In this document: positions 29,014 to 37,732 of the stretch, one piece after another | Layout of the letters: each line of letters begins with the position of its first letter | Position numbering within the stretch: position 1 is the stretch's first letter | From: an uncultured Flavobacteriaceae bacterium | GTDB taxonomy: Bacteria > Bacteroidota > Bacteroidia > Flavobacteriales > Flavobacteriaceae | Length of the DNA: 64,000 nt | Direction: 5' to 3' | NCBI GenBank assembly: GCA_937929935.1 | Contig: CALFUL010000013.1 | Coordinates: 62,001-126,000 of the forward strand | Program-made: the position numbers and the translations under genes | Notes under the pieces: model-generated | Database searches by the model: none | The model's input: only the letters and a program-made list of their open reading frames with translations | What the model was told of the DNA's origin: nothing

Positions 29014-29394
29014 ATGAGTGTTAAAGCAAAATACCAAGGCGTATTGAATCTTGGTGAGCAATTAGGAATTAAAGATGGAAGTGTAACCGAAGAAAACGGT
29101 GTTCTTAAAATAAAAGGTGTAGCAGGTACACCATATGAAAAGAATCTTATATGGGATGCTATAAAGGGTGCCGGTGGCGAAAATGCTTCTGATGTTCAAG
29201 CCAATATTAGCGTTGCAGACGATTCTGTTTATCACAGACATACTGTTGCTGGTGGCGAATCATTAAGCTTAATTGCCAAAAAATATTATGGTAATGCGAT
29301 GGAGTACAAAAAGATATTTGCAGCAAATACAAATATTTTAAAGAGTCCAGATGTTATTCATCCTGATCAGGTTTTGATTATTCCAAATCCGTAA
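29014..29394 (+). CDS. LysM domain protein (BON-LysM, Kbp/YgaU-like)
   Basis: A 126-residue protein without a clear signal peptide. Residues 1-65 resemble a BON-type domain (VTEENGVLKIKGVAGTPYEKN), and residues 72-126 are a LysM domain (HTVAGGESLSLIAKKYYGNAMEYKKI ending VLIIPNP, motif split here by reading). The architecture equals E. coli Kbp/YgaU, a cytoplasmic potassium-binding protein. Nine heptamer repeats follow the stop directly, then a terminator. Confidence 0.85.
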   Translation: MSVKAKYQGVLNLGEQLGIKDGSVTEENGVLKIKGVAGTPYEKNLIWDAIKGAGGENASDVQANISVADDSVYHRHTVAGGESLSLIAKKYYGNAMEYKKIFAANTNILKSPDVIHPDQVLIIPNP

Positions 29395-29397
29395 AGC

Positions 29398-29460
29398 GTT
29401 AGACGTTAGACGTTAGACGTTAGACGTTAGACGTTAGACGTTAGACGTTAGACGTTAGAC
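29398..29460 (+). repeat. Nine exact tandem copies of the heptamer GTTAGAC
   Basis: 63 bases read as GTTAGAC nine times with no mismatch, starting three bases after the LysM gene stop and ending just before its terminator. It is a simple tandem repeat, likely to vary in copy number, at the left edge of the accessory block. Confidence 0.98.
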
Positions 29461-29466
29461 AAAATT

Positions 29467-29502
29467 AAAAATACCGTTACGTGATGATGTAACGGTATTT
29501 TT
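29467..29502 (+). terminator. Rho-independent terminator after the LysM gene
   Basis: A 14-bp perfect stem AAAAATACCGTTAC / GTAACGGTATTTTT with an 8-base loop and a following T-run. It can also stop transcription from the minus side. Confidence 0.85.
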
Positions 29503-29713
29503 TTGTTTTACTTTTTTTATATTACGGTTATATAAGATATATGCGTAGTAGTACGCTTAGCCCAACCATTGGTAGCTATATGAAGAAATGCAATGGAATT
29601 TAATAAAGAAAAATACAAAGTTTATACTTGAAAAAATTGGATGATGCTACATTGGATTTTAAATCCTGGTTTAGCAATAAATGAATTGATTTTTAGGGAA
29701 GACTACAAACCCA
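29503..29713. other. Intergenic stretch, no gene recognised
   Basis: AT-rich DNA between the LysM terminator and the end of the DUF3137 gene. I see no ORF of note, tRNA or IS end in it. Together with the heptamers it makes a gap of about 320 bases at the block boundary. Confidence 0.5.
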
Positions 29714-30772
29714 TTACAACTTTAACTCCGTATTAATTTGTAATGCCGTTTTTATATCATTTGCCAATTCTTCTACAATTTTTATGGTGTCTAATTTTCC
29801 TGCTGGAAAAGAAAATAACCCATGTTTATTTTCTACAGCCAAATACATTTGCTTGTCTTGAAAAGACAATAGTATGGATTGGTTAAATTTTTCTTTTAAA
29901 GCTACAATACGCTCCATAAGTGCTGTAGATAAAACATAACGTGCCTCTACTTGGTCTGTACCATACACTATAAATTGGTCTGTAAAACGAGGGTCTTCTA
30001 GCTCTATTTTTTCTTCTTCTTTAAAACTACTACTAAAATAGCGGTTGAGCTTTGTGCTTTGATTATTGGTTAAAATAACGGTATGACCATTAAGCGATTT
30101 TTTGAAATTTAACCAGCAAAACATACCTCTATAAGTAAACTGTACATTATCTGCTGTTTTATTGGTAAATATGTTTTTTATCCCATAAACATATACTATT
30201 GCTAATAAATTTAGTCCAGGAATACGCATTAAATTTTCTACAAACACGCTAGATGTTTGTTGTTCTACAAGACCTATATCTGCTATGTTTATGGTACTTT
30301 CATTTTGGGTACTGCGTATTTGTCCGTATACAGACATGGGTGTACTGCTTTTTATCCAAGCAAAGAGCTTACTAGCTTTTATTTGTTTGTGTGGGGCATT
30401 TATTTGTTGGGTAAAATCTACTTTAGGAAATAAGGTTTTTACCATTTTTGTAATGGTAGTAGCTTCTTTTATCTTAAAGTCTTGAAATGCTTTTATAAAA
30501 TAACGTCCTGCTGGATATAATAACACTACTAGTGCAACTACCGGATACATACTTGCATACGGATTTTTAGCAGTTGATTTAAACATTTTTAAAGCATCTA
30601 TTTTTATAAAAGGGAAATAGCTGGTAAGTAAATTAAGAAACATGAGTGAAAAAAATAATCCCGCAATACCCCACATTATTTTTTGAAAAAACAGGGTGCG
30701 CTTTCTTTTTTTATAGATGTCGCTTAATGCTTTGCTTGTTTCTAAAAATGTTTTTTGAATTAATTGCTCCAT
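29714..30772 (-). CDS. DUF3137 family membrane protein
   Basis: A 352-residue protein with two N-terminal membrane helices (about 30-50 and 75-92). The soluble C-terminal half carries the DUF3137 pattern: YRGMFCWLNFKK and FIVYGTDQVEARYVLSTALMER. DUF3137 genes are often near lemA, and here lemA is three genes upstream on the same strand. Function unknown; probably an inner-membrane scaffold. It is the last gene of the accessory block. Confidence 0.85.
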   Translation of the reverse strand: MEQLIQKTFLETSKALSDIYKKRKRTLFFQKIMWGIAGLFFSLMFLNLLTSYFPFIKIDALKMFKSTAKNPYASMYPVVALVVLLYPAGRYFIKAFQDFKIKEATTITKMVKTLFPKVDFTQQINAPHKQIKASKLFAWIKSSTPMSVYGQIRSTQNESTINIADIGLVEQQTSSVFVENLMRIPGLNLLAIVYVYGIKNIFTNKTADNVQFTYRGMFCWLNFKKSLNGHTVILTNNQSTKLNRYFSSSFKEEEKIELEDPRFTDQFIVYGTDQVEARYVLSTALMERIVALKEKFNQSILLSFQDKQMYLAVENKHGLFSFPAGKLDTIKIVEELANDIKTALQINTELKL

Positions 30773-30795
30773 AGTATATTTTAAAAATTATTTTT

Positions 30796-31602
30796 TTAAG
30801 ACCAACTAATTGTATTCCAAGGACTCATCGGGTTCTCTATAACCTGCTTGTGGATATGGTAAACCTCTTCTCTATACGAACGTTCACGATGCTGCTGGTC
30901 AAAAGCAAAACCTATGATAAAACTCTTTCCAAAATCTTTCCAAGAGGAAAAATGTTCTTTGGCCAATTGGGTTGCAAAATTGATGACTTCCCACGCTTCT
31001 TCTTCTGTAATAAGGTTTGCGGTAAAGGCTTTTCGAGCTTGTCCTACCAGCATTGCAGCATCATAGCCTACAATACCTAAATCCATTTCAGAATCAAACG
31101 TGATAATTCCATGTTGTTTTAATTGGTTTAGCGCCTTGTTAGATTTTAATTCTTTAAAGTAGCGAAACGCCCTATCGTTATCTCCAAAATAATCGTTCAT
31201 TAAGGTTTCCCATTCTTCTTGAGGCTGGGTTTTCATCATGTTATATATATAGTCGTAATACCAGCGTCTCCCATCGCTCTTAAAATATTTCGTCATATTC
31301 CAATAGCCATCTTTGGTATGCATATGCCATCCTTGTAAATAACGATTTGCAGCTTTAGAATTAAGAAATACTAATGTATTTGTATCTGCGCCAAACCATT
31401 CAGAAATAGGAGTGTACAGAGCAATAGAAAACAGTTGGTCTTTCGTAAGTGTGCTTTTTTCGGATAGCTTGAACTTTGCTTTTTTCAAATCAGATTCCTC
31501 AAAGCCCTCTTTGGCTTTTCCAAAATATTTATAGACATAGGAGATTATTCCTAAAGCTAGTAATACATAGCCGTACCACGGTAAATTTTCAAACATTTGC
31601 AT
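30796..31602 (-). CDS. DUF1266 domain protein
   Basis: A 268-residue protein with one short N-terminal membrane helix (LPWYGYVLLALGIISYVYKYF). The DUF1266 pattern is at residues about 175-240: YDAAMLVGQARKAF, EEEAWEVINFATQLAKEHFSSWKDFGKSF. DUF1266 proteins occur in bacterial membrane-linked and polymorphic toxin neighbourhoods but have no proven role. It sits 23 bp upstream of the DUF3137 gene. Confidence 0.85.
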   Translation of the reverse strand: MQMFENLPWYGYVLLALGIISYVYKYFGKAKEGFEESDLKKAKFKLSEKSTLTKDQLFSIALYTPISEWFGADTNTLVFLNSKAANRYLQGWHMHTKDGYWNMTKYFKSDGRRWYYDYIYNMMKTQPQEEWETLMNDYFGDNDRAFRYFKELKSNKALNQLKQHGIITFDSEMDLGIVGYDAAMLVGQARKAFTANLITEEEAWEVINFATQLAKEHFSSWKDFGKSFIIGFAFDQQHRERSYREEVYHIHKQVIENPMSPWNTISWS

Positions 31603-31684
31603 AATTTTTTTTTAATAAATTAGTATAAACTCTCTTCTACGTCTTCTTCTATTTCGTAGAAAAATTTATTGATTTCGGCAGGCT

Positions 31685-32221
31685 TTATTTCTTGTAAACA
31701 CGTACCATTTTTCGCTCTTTACTTAGCATTTTAAAAGATTTCCAGTTATTATTTAATAGTAAACTAACTTCTATGGAAGAAAAAAGGCTAGGAAAAATAT
31801 CTGCTAATAAACCTAAGCCTCTTGGTGCATTAACAGTTTCGGTAAATGAAACTTTTTCAATATCATCAACCGCTACGGTCTTTTTTCCAAAATTATATAG
31901 TGTAGGGAATGTAATCTCATCTCTATTAATTTTAACGGTATGGAATAACTGAAAATAGCTAGTAGCTATACCTATTACAAAAAGTATTACCTGTAAAATA
32001 TAGGCGAGATTTTCATTCTTAATAACTTCAGATAGTATTAGTGTTTTGGAGTCTCCGAAGGTCATTGTAAAAAGGGTAATACCAAAAGAAACATACAAAA
32101 CACCTATCAAAATTTTGTACGTTAATTTAGTACCAAATGTGTATGGAAAATCTCCTTTAGGCAGTTCTGTCGCTTCTAATTTTTTTCCTATTTTGGTTAG
32201 TTTATTATCTGTAACACTCAT
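31685..32221 (-). CDS. Two-helix membrane protein with PH-like tail
   Basis: A 178-residue protein. Two membrane helices (about 32-54 and 70-92) are followed by a beta-rich region (TVKINRDEITFPTLYNFGKKTVAVDDIEKVSFTE, split) that looks like a bacterial PH domain. It is 13 bp downstream of lemA. No family assigned with certainty. Confidence 0.65.
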   Translation of the reverse strand: MSVTDNKLTKIGKKLEATELPKGDFPYTFGTKLTYKILIGVLYVSFGITLFTMTFGDSKTLILSEVIKNENLAYILQVILFVIGIATSYFQLFHTVKINRDEITFPTLYNFGKKTVAVDDIEKVSFTETVNAPRGLGLLADIFPSLFSSIEVSLLLNNNWKSFKMLSKERKMVRVYKK

Positions 32222-32234
32222 AATTAATTTGATT

Positions 32235-32795
32235 TTAAAGGTTTAGTAAGTCTTTTACGTTTACTTCTTTTTGTTCTGCTTTAGGTATCTCTAGTAAGGC
32301 TTCTGTTTTATCTTTTCTTAAAGATGCTATTATACTGGCAGGAAACATTTGTATTTTATTATTATAAGCAGTTACTGCCGCATTGTAAGCTCTGCGAGCA
32401 GCAGAAATTTGGTCCTCCATATCCGAAAGTTCAAACTGCAGATTTAGAAACTGTGTATCTGCCTTTAGGTCTGGGTAGTTTTCTACATTAATATTAAGAC
32501 CACTCATTACTTTGGTAAGCTCGTTAGAAGCTTCAATTTTTTCACTCGGTGCTTTTGCGGTATCTATTTGTGTTCGCAACTCAGTTACTTTTAGTAATAC
32601 CTCCTTTTCGTGCGCTAGATATTTATTTAGCGTAGCGACTAAATTGGGGATTAAATCGAATCGCTTTTTTAAGTAAATTTCTACACTCCCAAAGGCTTGT
32701 GTTACTTGGTTTTTCTTTGCAATTATTTGGTTATTTATTACAATACCTAGAATACTAAGTAGCACTACAATGGCTACACTAATTATAATTACCAT
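32235..32795 (-). CDS. lemA: LemA family protein
   Basis: A 186-residue protein with one N-terminal membrane helix and a long coiled helical domain. The LemA core is YLKKRFDLIPNLVATLNKY near residue 42, LQFELSDMEDQISAARRAYN and a Pro/Phe segment QMFPASIIA. LemA proteins are membrane-bound helical bundles of unknown mechanism, often beside DUF3137, TPM-domain or protease genes. Confidence 0.92.
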   Translation of the reverse strand: MVIIISVAIVVLLSILGIVINNQIIAKKNQVTQAFGSVEIYLKKRFDLIPNLVATLNKYLAHEKEVLLKVTELRTQIDTAKAPSEKIEASNELTKVMSGLNINVENYPDLKADTQFLNLQFELSDMEDQISAARRAYNAAVTAYNNKIQMFPASIIASLRKDKTEALLEIPKAEQKEVNVKDLLNL

Positions 32796-32821
32796 ACTTC
32801 TATTTTTTTTAATTATTTTTT

Positions 32822-33430
32822 TTATAATCTGTTTAATTTTTCTATCGCTATCTTAACGATAGTATCTCTTAATGCTATACTATCTAGCTTTTCGTCACAG
32901 AAATAATATCCGTTTTTGTCTTTTGAAAAACAACCTTCATCCTCTTCAGTAGTAATAAATGTTTTGTAATCTATGTGCTTCAGTATTCTACCACTACTTT
33001 CTCTGTAAATATGGTTTTTGTCTTTTCCATAACAAGCGCCTATAATTTTAAATGTTGCTACATCGGCTTCTTCTATTATCCAAAAAAGGCCACCACTACT
33101 ATTTAGGTAATGGGTGTAAATGTGATTTTTGTCTTTATAAAAAGTGCTTCCTATGTAGCTAAAATTTGCAATGTCTATTACCGATTTTAATGTTTGTTTT
33201 TCATCTATATGGGTAATGTATCTGTCTATATAGATACCATCTTCATTTACCTCAACTGTTTTAAAGCCTAAGGCATTATTTTTGTCTGTGTATAAATGAT
33301 CTTTTAAAAATTTCCATTGCCGTAATTTATTTATGCTGTCAACACCGTTTTTATATTTTTTAATGCGTTCTGTTCTAGTTACTGCTTTTGGGGTCTCACT
33401 TTCGTTATTTTTGATTGTACTTACAACCAT
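32822..33430 (-). CDS. DKNYY-repeat protein, start apparently lost to a frameshift
   Basis: A 202-residue ORF with four DKNYY-type repeats: LYTDKNNALGF, YKDKNHIYTHY, YGKDKNHIYRES and FSKDKNGYYF. DKNYY proteins are normally lipoproteins or membrane-anchored. The ORF's own start (MVVSTIKNN) has no signal, but an ATG at 33482 in the other frame encodes a lipoprotein signal running to a stop at 33405. Removing one A from the A5 run at 33408-33412 would join them as CKYNQNNESETPK. So the true gene probably spans 32822-33482 and is broken here, by mutation or by a sequence error. Confidence 0.75.
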   Translation of the reverse strand: MVVSTIKNNESETPKAVTRTERIKKYKNGVDSINKLRQWKFLKDHLYTDKNNALGFKTVEVNEDGIYIDRYITHIDEKQTLKSVIDIANFSYIGSTFYKDKNHIYTHYLNSSGGLFWIIEEADVATFKIIGACYGKDKNHIYRESSGRILKHIDYKTFITTEEDEGCFSKDKNGYYFCDEKLDSIALRDTIVKIAIEKLNRL

Positions 33431-33482
33431 AACAAGTAAAACTTATTAGAAATACAGATATTAATACATGGTGTTTTTTCAT
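33405..33482 (-). pseudogene. Detached lipoprotein signal peptide of the DKNYY gene
   Basis: Twenty-five codons from ATG 33482: MKKHHVLISVFLISFTCYGCK and then a stop. It has a basic start, a hydrophobic core and a Cys (17 or 20) usable for lipidation. It overlaps the DKNYY ORF in another frame, with the crossing at an A5 run. It is too short for the ORF track. Confidence 0.7.
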
Positions 33483-33526
33483 TTTATATGGATATTCATT
33501 TCCTTTATTTTAAACGTTACTTCTCA

Positions 33527-34309
33527 TTATTCGCCTTTGTATTGTATGCCATTATGCATTGGGTTTTTTAAATCTATCCAAAATATGGCAGTAGGTTCAT
33601 TTGGTTCTATTTGCCCGTTTTGGTTGGTGTCTTTTTTTGCAAAAACATACATAAAATCGTTTGCTGAATCATATTCTGAATGTGTTGCCGTATATGTTTT
33701 AGGAATAAGTGCTTTTTTGTTTTTTCCTTCGGTATCAAAATGGTAAAACCTTCGTAAGTCTTTTGCATTTATATACCCATCTTTATTAGAATCTTCATCA
33801 TAAACAGATACCATATAAAAGTCTCTCTTTACAGGTTTGTAATTAAGCGTATCCGAAGAAAAAGTAGGATAATAAAGTGTTTTTATTAATGCTGGTTGTG
33901 TAAATAATTTGTGCCCTTTTTTTGTTTGATTATTGTAATGAAACACATTTACTAAGTTGTACCCGTAAAGTGCCTCAAAACCTGGCATAAAATTCCGATT
34001 CCAATTATTACCTTCTATATTATCAAAATTCCAGTTGCCGTGGTATGCGTTTGAACCGGTGTATGGTATGTTATCTTTTGTATAATTAACCTTGTAAATT
34101 GGGCTTAGCCTATGTGCTGGGCTATTGGTTTTTAATACATCTATCGGTCTTGTTTCAAAGGATAAAGTATCTAATTTAAGTCCAACAATTTTTTCGCCAT
34201 TTTCGTCTTCTGATAATTCATTTACCTGAAATCCTTTTTTTTCAGATTTATCATCATGACAGCTTAACGCTAAAACCGCAATTGTGAATATGATTACTAT
34301 TTTGTTCAT
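33527..34309 (-). CDS. EF-hand lipoprotein of unknown function
   Basis: A 260-residue lipoprotein; the signal ends in AVLALSC with the lipidated Cys at residue 17. Two canonical calcium loops are seen near the C-terminus: DSNKDGYINAKD and DTNQNGQIEPNE. The phrase EPTAIFWIDLKNP and the tail recall flavobacterial proteins with EF-hand pairs. It probably sits on the outer or inner membrane facing the periplasm. The plus-strand ORF at 33468 is a shadow. Confidence 0.75.
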   Translation of the reverse strand: MNKIVIIFTIAVLALSCHDDKSEKKGFQVNELSEDENGEKIVGLKLDTLSFETRPIDVLKTNSPAHRLSPIYKVNYTKDNIPYTGSNAYHGNWNFDNIEGNNWNRNFMPGFEALYGYNLVNVFHYNNQTKKGHKLFTQPALIKTLYYPTFSSDTLNYKPVKRDFYMVSVYDEDSNKDGYINAKDLRRFYHFDTEGKNKKALIPKTYTATHSEYDSANDFMYVFAKKDTNQNGQIEPNEPTAIFWIDLKNPMHNGIQYKGE

Positions 34310-34331
34310 TTTAATTAATACTATTTGTTAG

Positions 34332-35351
34332 TTATTCTTTTCTGCTTACTTCGGTATCTCTATCATAGGTCACTTCTCTTTTTAGCGCACCATCTATATT
34401 ATAATACTTCCAGACCCCTTGTTTAAAGCCATTTAGATAACTACCTTCTTGTTCTATTTTTTTGTTGCGATAATAGGTTTTGTGTGCACCGTTTTCTACA
34501 TCTTCTTTATAGGTGGTTTCATAATACAGCCAACCTTCTTCTCCAAAATATTTTTTAAACACACCTTCTTTGTTCCCCATATTGTAAGTGCCTTCATAAG
34601 ATTTTACACCAGAGCGTTTATAATCTACACAATAGCCATCTGGTTTTCCATTTTTGTATTGATATGTTTCATCTGGGCGACCGTTTTTGTAATACGTTTC
34701 TTTTCTTTGGATGATATCGTTTGCGAATACAAGTTTACTTAGTAATACATCGGATTTTGAATATTCTAATTGTTCGCCATTAAGCTTAAAATTTTTAAAA
34801 ATACTTTGCTTGCGAAGCTTCCCGTTTTCGCGATATTCCTTTTTAGTGTAGGTGCCTTTTTTTGTATAGGTGGTTTCTTCTAGAAGTAGGCTATCTTCTC
34901 GCTTTTTTGTCCAAATGCCTCTTGGGATACCTTTCTCATAAAATGTTTCAGTTATGTAAATGATATTTCTCGATTTCATTTTTTTCCACCACTTTCCTGA
35001 TTTTTCGCCATCGTAATAGTTTTCAATAGTTTTTACGTCTCCTTCATTAGTAAAATAACGCCATTCGCCGTCTGCTTTCCCATCTTTATAGAATCTTGTG
35101 TTTCGTAGTTGCCCATTACTATTATAATCTTTTCTAAGCCCATTAATTTTTCCTTTTTTAAAAGTAATTTCAGCATAATTACCATCGCTAGATGTTACTT
35201 TGTAATAGCCTTTTAAGAGTTTCTGTTTTCCGTTTTTATAAATGGTTTCTTTACCAAAATGTTGCGAAGTAATATCATCCCAACTCGTCATTTTTTGGGC
35301 AGTACAAACTAGAGTTGTTAGTATACTTACTATGATTAAAATAGATTTCAT
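34332..35351 (-). CDS. Secreted YwqK/MORN-like repeat protein
   Basis: A 339-residue protein with signal MKSILIIVSILTTLVCTAQ. The body is built of about a dozen 20-25 residue repeats such as YYKNGRPDETYQYKNGKPDG and FYKDGKADGEWRYF, the pattern of the YwqK-antitoxin-like/MORN family. The track starts 23 residues earlier at 35420; I chose ATG 35351 because it begins a clean signal peptide and follows the upstream stop closely. MORN-like repeats usually bind partners or surfaces; the name antitoxin is only inherited from the family. Confidence 0.78.
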   Translation of the reverse strand: MKSILIIVSILTTLVCTAQKMTSWDDITSQHFGKETIYKNGKQKLLKGYYKVTSSDGNYAEITFKKGKINGLRKDYNSNGQLRNTRFYKDGKADGEWRYFTNEGDVKTIENYYDGEKSGKWWKKMKSRNIIYITETFYEKGIPRGIWTKKREDSLLLEETTYTKKGTYTKKEYRENGKLRKQSIFKNFKLNGEQLEYSKSDVLLSKLVFANDIIQRKETYYKNGRPDETYQYKNGKPDGYCVDYKRSGVKSYEGTYNMGNKEGVFKKYFGEEGWLYYETTYKEDVENGAHKTYYRNKKIEQEGSYLNGFKQGVWKYYNIDGALKREVTYDRDTEVSRKE

Positions 35352-35355
35352 TGTT

Positions 35356-36555
35356 TTAATTTTTAATCCAGCCAATAGTAGCATAGTTAGTTTCTTTAGT
35401 TGTTTTTTCATACAGAACAAGCAACCAGTTGTCTTGTTGTTTAATAACTGTAACAGGTTGGTTTATTAATGTGTCTATTTGATTTCCTTTTCGCGGTTCT
35501 CTAGTACAAATTTCTTCTTTATGTTGGTTATCTACTATGGGCTGTGTTCTTAAAATGCCAGTCACTTTTCTTTGTGTAAAAGAGCTATCTAAATTGTTGA
35601 TTATTGTTTCATAATGTAACCATAGCTTGTATGTAGACATGACGTTATATGTATCAATTGTAACGTAACTAAATATTTTTTTTTCAAAACACCCTATGGC
35701 ATTTGAGAAAATAGAAATAAGGGTTTTATCTCCTAGTTGTATATCTATAAGTTTCCCTGGTGTAGTATAGATTTCTATAAAACTACTGCCATTATTAATA
35801 AACAGAATCGTTTCGGTATAATGTTCTGTGTTTTGATAAATAATGTCTTGTAAACCATCTTTATTAAAATCTATGACATGAGTGTTTTTAGGCTGAATAA
35901 TAAAATCTACAGCATTTCCGTTTTTTAAAAATTTAGAATGCTTAAATTTTGAAAAACCTGTACTATCTATCGGAAATTTAAAATCTAAGAGGGTTCTTTC
36001 TAGTTGTATTAATTTTTCTTTCAATGGAACTAGTTGTCCTTCTATCTCTACAAATTCCCATTCCTCTTCTAGCTCTACTAACTCTGCCAATTTTACCTCT
36101 TCCTCAACGTCATCCGTTCCACAAACATCAATAGGAATACCTGGTGTTTTCCTGAGGAATTCTTCTCTTTCTTTTCTGTTTTTAAATTTAGAAGTTCCCT
36201 TTTCTAGTTTAATAGTAATTTTTATATCCTGATTAACAGTATAGGTTTGCTCAAATGGCTTGCAATTAATGGCATTAACCCTTAAGGTTATACTATTATT
36301 AATGATGTCTTTTGCTTGTAAATTCACAACACTAAATCCGTCAAAATCGCTAGAACCAACTCCAATGGTTTTGTTTGCTGAGACAACTTCAATAACTGAA
36401 AGCGGAATACCTTCGCCAGATGTTTTATGTATTGTTTTAAGGACCATACGCAGTTTGGCATCTGCTTGTTGTGCTCTTGCAATAAAAGCACTAAACAAAC
36501 ATAACATTACTAAAATGATGCTCGTCTTTTTTGAAAAAATTAGATGTTTTATCAT
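35356..36555 (-). CDS. Secreted protein with FG-GAP-like motif and SH3-like tail
   Basis: A 399-residue protein with signal peptide ending FIARAQQ. Residues 30-115 resemble a carboxypeptidase-regulatory-like beta domain (SSDFDGFSVVNLQAKD). A Glu-rich stretch lies around 150-185, an FG-GAP/VCBS-like motif DFNKDGLQDIIYQN near 230, and the last 40 residues (VTVIKQQDNWLLVLY...IGWIKN) look like a bacterial SH3 domain. Its stop is 5 bp from the next signal-peptide start. No function assigned. Confidence 0.7.
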   Translation of the reverse strand: MIKHLIFSKKTSIILVMLCLFSAFIARAQQADAKLRMVLKTIHKTSGEGIPLSVIEVVSANKTIGVGSSDFDGFSVVNLQAKDIINNSITLRVNAINCKPFEQTYTVNQDIKITIKLEKGTSKFKNRKEREEFLRKTPGIPIDVCGTDDVEEEVKLAELVELEEEWEFVEIEGQLVPLKEKLIQLERTLLDFKFPIDSTGFSKFKHSKFLKNGNAVDFIIQPKNTHVIDFNKDGLQDIIYQNTEHYTETILFINNGSSFIEIYTTPGKLIDIQLGDKTLISIFSNAIGCFEKKIFSYVTIDTYNVMSTYKLWLHYETIINNLDSSFTQRKVTGILRTQPIVDNQHKEEICTREPRKGNQIDTLINQPVTVIKQQDNWLLVLYEKTTKETNYATIGWIKN

Positions 36556-36570
36556 GTGTTAAATGTGCTG

Positions 36571-37008
36571 CTATTTTAATTGTTTAAATAATATGCGTTC
36601 TGTGTATTTTTTATAACCCACAAGTGTTTCTTTTTCTAACTTTAGGGTTAATCCTGATACAAATTCAGGATATGAAAAGTCTTCTAAATCCCAATGTATT
36701 TTAACTTCTGTATTGGGTAACAATTCCCATTTATAATTTAGCTTTTCTCTAATACTCTCTTTGTCACAACTTGAAATTTCTTTCTCTAGAACAGCACTAT
36801 TTTTTTTGGTAAAATTTAGTTCTAAAAAAATCTCATAACCCGCACAAGGATTATCATCTGGTGTTTCTTCGCAAACAGAACCAATTTTTGCTATAAATGT
36901 TTTGTTTATAATAGTTATTGCTGTGTCTTGAGTGTTTTTCTCTTGAGAAAATATAGTCATAGTACTTAATACTATTAATAGTAATGCTAAAGCTTTAGAT
37001 AATGGCAT
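36571..37008 (-). CDS. Small secreted protein, unknown
   Basis: A 145-residue protein with a signal peptide (ALALLLIVLSTMTIFSQ). The mature part has three Cys (VCEETPDDNPC, SCDKES) and a beta-rich pattern. It is 15 bp upstream of the SH3-tailed protein gene. Not recognised. Confidence 0.6.
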   Translation of the reverse strand: MPLSKALALLLIVLSTMTIFSQEKNTQDTAITIINKTFIAKIGSVCEETPDDNPCAGYEIFLELNFTKKNSAVLEKEISSCDKESIREKLNYKWELLPNTEVKIHWDLEDFSYPEFVSGLTLKLEKETLVGYKKYTERILFKQLK

Positions 37009-37032
37009 TATGTATTATATTTAAATGTTTAA

Positions 37033-37500
37033 CTAGATTTGTTTAGCTGCTATAGCCGTGATTTCTTCGCAGAAATCTGCGTACTCAGATTTATTCTTAA
37101 ATTTATCTTCATAAAATTCGTGGTCAGAAAATTTTCCAGAATCTATACATATATACTTTCCATCATCATCGTCTTCTTTAAATTTAATTTCTTCTAAAGC
37201 TTTGTATTTTACAGTTATTGTTTTTCTTACTAGTGTGCCTTTTGTGTATATAAATTCGTTATCCATAAGGTCTATACTATAGCTTTTGGTGGATTGATAA
37301 ATAACATATAAAAATTGTAATACTAGTAAAACACCAACTATGATTGTAAAATAATTACTCACAGGATAGGGTAGAATTACTGTGTTTTTTATTCCAATAC
37401 TAAACTCTGCTGTTAAACCAAAATACATTGCTGCTACACCTAATGCTGGCCATATAAGATGAGACAGCTGAATTTTTGTGGAATACTCGTATGATTTCAT
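37033..37500 (-). CDS. Two-helix membrane protein, PH-like
   Basis: A 155-residue protein with membrane helices at about 14-34 and 48-66, then a beta-rich part (YSIDLMDNEFIYTKGTLVRK, KYKALEEIKF) like the bacterial PH/YdbT-type fold. It is similar in plan to the 178-residue protein at 31685-32221 in the same block. Function unknown. Confidence 0.6.
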   Translation of the reverse strand: MKSYEYSTKIQLSHLIWPALGVAAMYFGLTAEFSIGIKNTVILPYPVSNYFTIIVGVLLVLQFLYVIYQSTKSYSIDLMDNEFIYTKGTLVRKTITVKYKALEEIKFKEDDDDGKYICIDSGKFSDHEFYEDKFKNKSEYADFCEEITAIAAKQI

Positions 37501-37732
37501 TTGTTTTTGTAGTTATATAATTGTACTGTAAGTAAAGCACTATTAAACATGTACTTAATAATGCTATTGGTAACATAAACCACCTTATTACTACTATTTT
37601 TTGCTCGATAATCGAGATTAAATACCTTTTTTTAATAGGATTAAGAAATGATGCTTTAGGTTTTATTTGATAATTTAGATTTAAATGCTACAGGATTTAT
37701 ATGGAAGTTTACCCTAAAATTTCAGCATTAGT

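Noticed and set aside
29398-29460. Tandem repeats as a CRISPR array
   Set aside because: Unit of 7 bases with no spacers and no cas genes; a simple heptamer array.
33468-33746. 92-residue plus ORF
   Set aside because: Antisense to the EF-hand lipoprotein, with Phe-rich shadow composition.
34332-35351. YwqK-like gene as an antitoxin of a toxin-antitoxin pair
   Set aside because: The family name only; it has a signal peptide and no toxin gene beside it.
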